64,000 nucleotides of DNA, taken from assembly GCA_036873755.1 (NCBI GenBank), contig JAVTVY010025289.1, forward strand, positions 36,076-100,075. Direction: 5' to 3'. Every line of letters begins with the position of its first letter. Position 1 is the first letter of the stretch. Shown one piece after another: positions 24,159 through 64,000 of the stretch. Below the pieces are notes generated by a model, which made no database searches, was not told the DNA's origin, and worked only from the letters and a program-made list of their open reading frames with translations. The position numbers were made by a program, and so were the translations under genes. The DNA comes from Hanleya hanleyi (Eukaryota; Mollusca; Polyplacophora; Lepidopleurida; Hanleyidae).

Positions 24159-25107
24159 TTTACTCAAAAGCTGGGACGAGTATAGAGGGATATGAAACGC
24201 GGCTCCTCTCTTTGAACTAGAGTTTGTCTCGCTAATTGATATGTTAATGAGTGATTAGTGATTATCATTGGTTAATTAGTACGCCTCGTCACTGATTGGC
24301 TTTTTGTGCGCAAAAGACCATCACGTGTGCTTCGCTGTGAGTACCGCCCTGGTTCGCTGGCCAATGCTGGGCGAATACACGTGCTTGTCAACTAGGCTCC
24401 ATTAACGTGAACGCCAGTCAACTCAATTTAGGCCAAGATTGGTGACCAAAAAACTTCCTTTACAGCTTAACGAGTGGCAAAAGGAATACATCATGCAAAC
24501 GGCAAGAAACAAAACTAGTGTATGGAGAAAAAAAATCTAAAAAAACAAATGACCCAAAAGAGTAGTTCAATCACAAAAATGTACAAGAATTGTGAGATTT
24601 GTTCAGAATTCTAGATATTTGACATTTTTACGATTTTCACGAGCAATTATTTACAAAAACGAAAATGGAAAATTAAAACATTTTGCATACTGTCAATGGC
24701 ATGCGTGCATATTTTGTAAAAAGTAGCACAGATATACTTCAAAGATTGAGATTTAAAGTTTGATCACAAAGAAGGAAAAAAATGAGTTTTTCCTTCCCAC
24801 TCCGTCCGCTCATTTATCGGCAGCGCAGAGCGGTTTTTTCGATATGCATCTTTTCGATGAAAATCCCTCAAAAGTTTCTTCTCTCAAAATAGTACCTGTC
24901 TCGATCAAATAATCTGATGCCAATTGCTGCAGAAGAACGTCTATAAATCTGGTAAAATCTGGAATGAATTCGTGAAGAAAACTAGGCGATGCAAAGGCTC
25001 ACGCGCGTAGAGCGCGAGACATACATTCAGCGTGAGCTCGCGGCGGCGCCTTTGATGTCGGGGGTACGATTCATATCCCTTTAATATTCGTCCCAGCTCA
25101 AAGTAAA
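24159..25107. mobile_element. Inverted-repeat element with AGCTGGGACGA ends
   Basis: Left end TTTACTCAAAAGCTGGGACG then AGTATAGAGGGATATGA. The right end is the inverse of TTTACTTTGAGCTGGGACGA then ATATTAAAGGGATATGA. Terminal repeats are about 37 bp with a few mismatches, and the total is about 950 bp. No transposase frame inside. Confidence 0.72.
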
Positions 25108-25765
25108 CGCCAAAAATTGCAAGAATAATCGACCACGTGGGAACTCAAGTGACTCATCAAAATCTGTCTTCATGGGTTAGGCGAACACTCGTCAAAACAC
25201 GCTTCATGGGGATCTACACAAGTCGTCAAAACTTGCTTATATGGGGGAAAGAGTTAAATGGTATATAAAGGGCCTTGACAAGTATTTAGTCCCGAGAGAT
25301 CTTCAAATCCGAGTGGGTAAAGGCCGAAAACGAACTCTCAAAAAACGAAAATGCCATCGGACTGATCGCGAACACTTGACAGGGATATATACACATCTTT
25401 GAGGATTTACAGGGATAAATAGGCGAAGTTTATGAATTACGACCACTTATATTGGTCTACCAAAAACCTTTGCTCGTTTATTTTTTGGAAGCCTTGAATG
25501 CTCTCTGTGAAGGTTCCCTACTGGCGCCAGATGGTGCTAGTGTGAATGCTTCCACGCGGTTGTCAAATGGAAAGTACACTTGCGTGAAAATGAAACCTGG
25601 GACGTTTGGAGTTATTTAGCAGATAATTTTGATTTGGATTCATTCATAATTAGAATGACAAACAATTTTCCCAGAGACAGCCCATCAGGAGAAGTAGAAT
25701 TAAGCGGTAAGAAATTTATGAAAATAAAAGTGGATCGTTTCTTCTGAGACATTGCCTGCATGAGA

Positions 25766-26235
25766 CTAGCCCCAGCTGGGACCTAATGATAGTGTCATTA
25801 GGTCCCACATACATCCTAGCCACCATCGTCGTTTAGAAGCCCGAATCGTATAAACAATGATTTAGTTGCTCCTTACCATGCATTTTCCGATAAAACGTAT
25901 CATGAACTAGTCCGAATCGTCCGAACGGCCAACATCTGTTGTCTTTTTGAGTGGGTTTCGCCTACTTTTGTACCAGTCCCCGCTTGAATATATGATCGAC
26001 ACTCCAGCGTGAAAACAAACATGGCGGAGCTGATCATATATTCAAGCGAGGTGGCGCAAATCACTCAAGGCCCAACATTGACCTGGGCCCCCAGACATGA
26101 TACGTTTTATTGGAAAATGCATGGTAAGGAGCAACTAAATCATTGTTTATACGATTCGGGCTTCTACACGACGATGGTGGCTAGGATGTACGTGGGACCT
26201 AATGACAGTATCATTAGGTCCCAGCTGGGGCTAGC
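25766..26235. mobile_element. Large nested palindrome
   Basis: Arms 25766-25997 and 26032-26235 are inverted copies: CTAGCCCCAGCTGGGACCTA, GAAGCCCGAATCGTATAAAC, CTCCTTACCATGCATTTTCC and CGCTTGAATATATGATC occur in both. Only 34 bp lie between them. Each arm holds its own small palindrome, GACCTAATGA..TCATTAGGTC. An open frame from 26009 through the right arm is an arm translation, not a gene. Confidence 0.85.
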
Positions 26236-27883
26236 ATATGAGACCTGTCATGAACAACAACAACAGCAACGCGGTCGACCCTTTATGTTGAGAACACGCA
26301 TTTCTTTAGAAGTCAGTTTATTTGAGGTCAAGATTTTAAATTTAACAGCACTGCACTTCTTGCTTATGTCTGTTCTTGCTCTTGATTTTTTTTTGGTAAT
26401 TTTTATCTTTCACTGTAAAAAACATCGCTGTATGAAATGAAAAATATGTGAGACAAAAATATCAGGAATTTCCTTATTTTTTAATGCTTAAATTGCATAT
26501 CTGTTATACACACGTAAATCCATGGCAAATTGTTCAGCCTACTCTTTATAAGGCTCATTAATAATAATTGTTTGTTTTACGTTAACATCAACTGCTTGAC
26601 AGGAAATAGGGCAGGTGGTCAGATTGTATTTATATATTTTGTCTTGCAATGCAGACAGTCCCAAATGATTTGTTTTTCATACACAATACAAAGATACACA
26701 AAAAAAAATAATATTCAGAGTATATACATGTATACTTACCATGTAGTAAAAATGTTTAGGTTGAATCCATTTGTGGAATCCAATACAATCATCGTGTAAC
26801 TATTTTATAGTATGATTTTGTTTTTCATCGTTTCTTTCTGACAACATAATGGAAATGAGTAATCGCAATCAATAACACAAAATGATTTTAATTACACAAA
26901 AGTTTAAAAATTCATCAATTGGTAACAGTAAACAAGGTTCATAGAAGATAACATTTGTAAAAAAAAAATATATACTCAACTTCGGGGGAACAAAATGACC
27001 CTGGTTTGTAAAAAATTTATATACTCAACTTTAGGGGGGAAAAATGCCGATAAATTTTATTTTAACTCAATTTGACTGTGAAGAAACTCAATTTTCTGGA
27101 TTTCGGTTCGTAAAATTTGGACTTCTATGAATCCCTGGGGCTGTCTACCTGCACGTCAACGAAATACTTGTACAGCTAAAGGACGATGGATATACAAAAT
27201 TCGCTGCCCTGGACAGAGAATTCCTATCTTCAGTCCGTGTAAAAGAAATAAAAGAAGATATCAATAAGAGGGGAATCCTGACGTTGAAAATTCGGGTAAT
27301 AAATTCTGCAGATCAAAACAGTGGTCACAAGTAAGAGTTGTTTCCCTTGATTTCTGTTCACACAATGTGTGTGTATTTGAGTTTTACTATTTACCATAAT
27401 TATTTACAGAATGTTACAATTAAATTAAGGCAAACTTAAAATGTCTCCTTTGGGAATAATTATTTCATAAATATTTTTTCTGGCGATAATTATGAGAGAT
27501 TTCATAGTGTATCAATTTGTAAAATAGGAATTTTGCCAGATTATATATTCGATCACAATTTACCTTCAATAATTAATAATTGTAGCATGTATGTTTTAGC
27601 AGGAGAAGGTCAGGCTAAACAACCTGTTAACTTACAGCAGCCTAAAGATAAAAATACCAACGATAGGCCTATATATTTGGGGGGTATTCTTTTTGGGGAA
27701 AAGATCTTTTGAATATCTGAAAATATGGGGGGGGGGGGATATGTCATAGCGGTGGGGGGAGGAGATATGTCTTGGGAGAATATGGTGAAGTGGGTGGGGA
27801 ATGTTGTACCAGCAAGAATGTATTTGTAGAGCATTGTATATGGGATGGGATTACTGAACATCAGAATAAAATTTATTTGGCCA

Positions 27884-28147
27884 CGTTCATAAAGTTAGAC
27901 CGCGGTTCGCAGTTTGCAGTTCGTTATTCGAGGAGACTAGCAATTATTTCTTCAGATATGGAAATCTGTAATTTTTTTATTATGAATACTTTGAACTCCA
28001 AACTCTGCATAGAAAGGGAGAATGTCATGCTCTATATCTTTGCATATTCATATCCCAAATCGGACGCCAGCTAGGGGGGCTGTTATGAGTCGCTGAATGA
28101 CTGGTCCCGAACCGCGAACCGCAGTCTACATGTAACTTTATGAACGT
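27884..28147. mobile_element. Inverted-repeat MITE (ACGTTCATAAAGTTA)
   Basis: 264 bp with perfect 15-bp ends ACGTTCATAAAGTTA and their inverse. The next bases are also similar (ACCGCGGTTCGC in the left arm, GACTGCGGTTCGCGGTTCG when the right is reversed). No clear target duplication. Confidence 0.65.
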
Positions 28148-30153
28148 CATTTGACCCTACCTACCTACTTTAATTTTTTCTGGCCTGTAACCGGAAGCAG
28201 ACATATTTTTGTTTTGCTGTTGCTTCAATGCATTTTGCTGAGAAGCAACACTGAACAGAAACTTGATAATGTGATGTCTAGCACTGTAAGATCACTTGTC
28301 TTTATTGCAACATCAGGGGTTATTCTTGACAAAAGTTTTTCATCTACTCAATTTCTGAATTCAATAAAACTCAATTTTTTTCGCGCGCCTTTGGCGCGCT
28401 AAATAATGCCTAAAACTCAATTTTTCCCGATTTTCATCGAATGAAGTATGAAAACTCAATTTTTCCCAATTTTCATCGAATGAAGTGCGAAAACTCAATT
28501 TTTAGTGCCTTTTCATCTTAGAAATAGGAATAGCATGCAAAAAAAATACATGCAATACCCCCCCAAAAAAATAGATTGTGTACGGGCGTTTCAGAGGTAT
28601 ATTTGGACAGTGTAAATCTAAATGATGAAAAATTCTTCTGTGTTTGAAAACAGCTGATGCATACACAGGTTTGCAGTATGCATCTCAAATGTCAGTTGTA
28701 TGGCCAACATTTTGGTTGGCTTTCAGAAAAATGAAAATAAAATGCGCCCTCCATCACGTTTTTTTTTCACCCCCTCTACAACATTGTGTTGTTGTTGTTG
28801 CGCAGCAATACCGAACCGACGTGTTGTGAAAATCAAAGTTCTTGTCTCGCATTTTCGATTACATAATCTATTACAAAATCTATTCATGGAGACACTTTAC
28901 ATTTCTTGACATCTGGCAGCTCTACATATATCATCCCGCCTACTTTCACTTTCAGCGACGTGCAAATGCCTGCGTCTGACTCTCCCCATTTACTGGAGTT
29001 TATTATTGATCATCGACGAGGAGTCAACTGTATGAATGTCTCCATGCATAGATCTTTATTCAGTTCTTTATTTTTCTAAGTTCAGTTTTTCAGCATTTTA
29101 ACTGTTACGCTGCGGCGAGTCGTTCAAACGGCTCTCGTCTTTCGCCGAGCCTTTGCTTCTGCCAATGCGAGTACAGCGATGTACCATTCTGAAATCGCTT
29201 TTTTCAAATTTACCAAGCATGAAACTCGATAAAACCCATACATATATTGTTAGCTAAGCCTGACTTGATTTCTTCAATGTAAACTTGATATTCTGTCTCA
29301 GAATAACGAAGTCAGGAGGAAGAAATAAAAATGAAAAATAAAAAAAAACACCAACGGAGATTTCCATAAAACGTTGTCGAGAAGCCGCCCAGAAAATATA
29401 AAATACTCACAGAAAACCCCTTCAAAATATATGATTCTTTGGTATAGTTGAAGTACAGAAGCTCAGTTTATATTTCCAAAGTGCGGGTTTCGATTAAATC
29501 CGCTAAACAAACTTTATTTTCAAATTTCTTTCGAGCTTCTGCGCCACGTAATTTCGTTGCGATGAGATAAAAATGGCGTTTCCCTCAGATCAGCTTGACC
29601 CAGTTGAGCGCTTCGATGTAGGTCACGTTACCCCGCTTGTCCAATCAAGGTAACCGATATAGGATCGGCTGTTACCGTTACTAGAGAAACGGGAAAACAC
29701 CCCTTGCAGTTTTTCGATGTTATCGTCTGTTTGATTGGCCATCGGTCGTAATCACGCATTCAATCAGAAACTACAAGGAATTCCCTTTCCAATGAAACGT
29801 CATACGCCCGCATGCAAAGTGGAACAAAACGTAGGCTGTGCGTATAACAACAACAACGCACACATCGGTCTTCCACCACGTGAGTGGAGTCTTTTCTTTC
29901 TTCTCGCGAGCTGTATTATCTTTGCATTTCGTTACAGAAACTCAATTTTATTGAAGGAAACTCAATTTTTTCGCGCGCCGTGCGCGAATGTCCGAAAAAT
30001 AAAATACTCAATTTTTTCATGGAAAACTCAATTTCCAAAAAACGTCAAAACTCAATTCTTATTTGTTTTTCATCGGGGTTACCCCGATGAAAAACTGTCA
30101 AGAAAAACCCCTGGCATCTGAAAACCCCTCGGCTCTGGGCGCCAGCCATTCAT

Positions 30154-31375
30154 AATGTATTCAATTTGAAGCAAGACTTCAGGAACACCAAGCAGTCAAG
30201 TGACAAATATACAGATTATGAAAAAATTTGCCATTAGAAATGGCCTCTAAGGTTTATGTCCAATCAGAGAAGTCGGTATTCATTACATAAGTCTGTTGAT
30301 GCATCGATGATGCATACCAAATTTTGTCATAGAGCATTTGAAAATTATCAGAGATAGAGATCATTAATGATTTCGCATAAATTAAAGATGGCCGCCCATC
30401 CTTCCCACCACCCAGAGAAACTGATGTGGTTATTCATTGCAAGTGTCTTGATACATGGATGCTGTATACCAAGTTTCATATAGAACACTGAAATGGTATC
30501 AAAGATATACATCATCAAAGATTTTGCATAAATTAAAGATGGCCACCAAGGTTTCCGCCCAATCAGAAACACCAGAACTGCCACTTATCGTAAGTCTATT
30601 GATGCATCGATGATATATGCCAAATTTTACATCGAGCACTCGAACGGTATCAGAGATAGAGATCATTAATGATTTCGCATAAATTAAAGATGGCCGCCCA
30701 TCCTTCCCGCCACTCAGAGGAACTGATGTGGTTCTACATTGCAGGTCTCTTGATACATCGATGCTGTATACCAAGTTTCGTATAGAACACTTGAATGGTA
30801 TCAAAGATATATATCATTAAAGATTTTGCATAAATTAAAGATGGCCGCCAAGGTTTCCACCGAATCAGGGAAACTGGTTTGGTCATTCCTTTGAAGTTTC
30901 TTGAAGCATGGATGATCTATACCAAGTTCACACACGGAACAGTGAAATGGTACCCAAGATACACAAGATTAATGATTTCGCATAAATTAAATATGGCCGC
31001 CAAAGTTTCCAACCAATCAGGTCCAGATTCAATAGGGTTCTGGGTCATGAGCATATGGATGTGCAGTGCAAGTTTGGTGTGCCTAGGCTAAGTCGTTCTA
31101 AAGATATCTTGGTAACGAGAAAGCTGTGATGGTTTCGCATAAATTAAAGATGGCCGCCAAAGTTTCCAACCAATCAGGTCCAGATTCAATAGGGTTCTGC
31201 GTCACGCGCATACGGATGTGCACTGCAAGTTTGGTGTGCCTAGGGTAAGTCGTTCTCAAGATATCTTGGTAACGAGAAAGGTGTGACGGACGGTCGGACG
31301 GACGGACGGACAGACGGACAGACGTACATGACGACGACAATACCCTTCGGCCAAATTTTGGCCGAGGGGTAAAAA
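30154..31375. repeat. Dispersed tandem-array element, copy 2
   Basis: Same family and orientation as 1-1515, with the same 5' start (TGTATTCAATTTGAAGCAAG), the same 150-bp units and the same 3' end (GACG repeats, TTCGGCC..GGCCGAGGGGTAAAA). It lies between OS9 and the last visible U2SURP exon. Confidence 0.9.
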
Positions 31376-32107
31376 GTGTAATCCAACCATCTTTGTACTA
31401 AGGAATTGGTTTCTAAAATAAAGGAGATAATCGTACTTAAATGATTCAGACTGTTACAATGAGAGTTAACACCCTTGGATTGAGAATTATCTCCCTTGCT
31501 TTATAACGTCATACAGTGGCGCGCCACAATAGAAAATGGCGGACTAAAAATAGTTTCTCCAGACAGTTCTGTTCATTCAGATATGTTTATTTATACGTGA
31601 TCGACATCAATTTAGTTTTCAACGCTTGCCGAATGATTGGCCGAAACTATACAATTACATTAATTCCACTGGAGTGCTTACGCTCTGCAGATGTTCATGG
31701 GTTTTATCAAGTTCGAAATTAGCGCCTCTCCCGACTCCAATTGATCATGTACAGCTGTGAAGGATCCGCACAAGGATGAATTTGATTGGCTGTTGCCAAC
31801 GAAACCCCCAAAGGAAGAGGCCAATCAGGATAAATATAACTGAACAAGACGGTAGGCCTGCAAGATGGCGGATGCGTGATGAGGTATGTGCCGTTGGAAG
31901 AAAGACAATAAAATTTCAAGACCCTCACACAATTTTCCAAACCCCTGGAGCAAATTCCAAACCATTTCAAGGCCTTGAAGGTCTAAAATAAATATCCAAA
32001 CCTTTTCCCGATTTCCAAACCGCGTGGGAACCTTGATGACCTCGTCTCTCGATGGGTGTATGAAGAGAGACTGAAAGAGTTTTAATTGATAATGGCCTGT
32101 TGTCTCA

Positions 32108-63960
<31,853 letters not shown>

Positions 63961-64000
63961 CTAGTTAATTAATCAAGTCAGCCTTCGAGTTAAAATGTTC

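Noticed and set aside
26009..26440. 143-residue plus-strand frame from ATG
   Set aside because: Runs along the right arm of the palindrome at 25766-26235 and then into poly-Gln/AT sequence; no domain.
29895..29935. Basic stretch on the minus strand (RRKKR-like) as the missing U2SURP tail
   Set aside because: Too short, lies at the border of a dispersed repeat and has no Arg/Ser pattern.

Overview
This is a nuclear genomic window from an animal, most likely a marine mollusc and probably a gastropod. It has small GT-AG exons scattered through large AT-rich introns. It has no operons or bacterial signals, and it is dense in tandem repeats, inverted-repeat elements and SINEs whose 3' end reads like the 'ACTCACTCACTC' gastropod type. 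The organism call rests on repeat style and protein similarity only.

Two genes are clear, both on the minus strand. At the left is the first part of OS9, the ER lectin of ER-associated degradation. Six exons run from the start codon at 11083 down to 2405 and hold the signal peptide and the whole MRH domain; the rest lies beyond the left edge. At the right is U2SURP (SR140), a U2 snRNP-associated splicing factor. Fifteen exons run from 63960 down to 32171, total 1854 bp (618 codons), and keep one reading frame through every junction. They cover the C-terminal half of the RRM, the SURP module, the CID, the DLDG-repeat acidic region and a basic coiled stretch. The start of the gene lies beyond the right edge. 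The expected Arg/Ser-rich tail was not found between 32171 and OS9.

A possible third gene starts on the plus strand at 32509 inside the last visible U2SURP intron. Its first exon resembles the N-terminus of the molluscan family related to the P2X7 intracellular domain. A frameshifted LINE endonuclease fragment lies at 47756-48034 (minus).

The rest is repeats. These include a three-copy family of 150-bp-unit arrays (1-1515, 30154-31375, 48037-49327), a 33-39 bp minisatellite in OS9 intron 5, and a dimeric 322-bp higher-order repeat at 44999-46122. There are several non-autonomous terminal-inverted-repeat elements, one with an 8-bp hAT-type target duplication. There are also 5S-rRNA-derived SINEs, one with a 13-bp target duplication, and several long palindromes (19060-19790, 25766-26235, 10095-10690). 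The 21-kb interval between the genes (11084-32170) holds no gene I can recognise. No defence system, CRISPR array or other clearly new biological system was found; the unusual content is repeat architecture.
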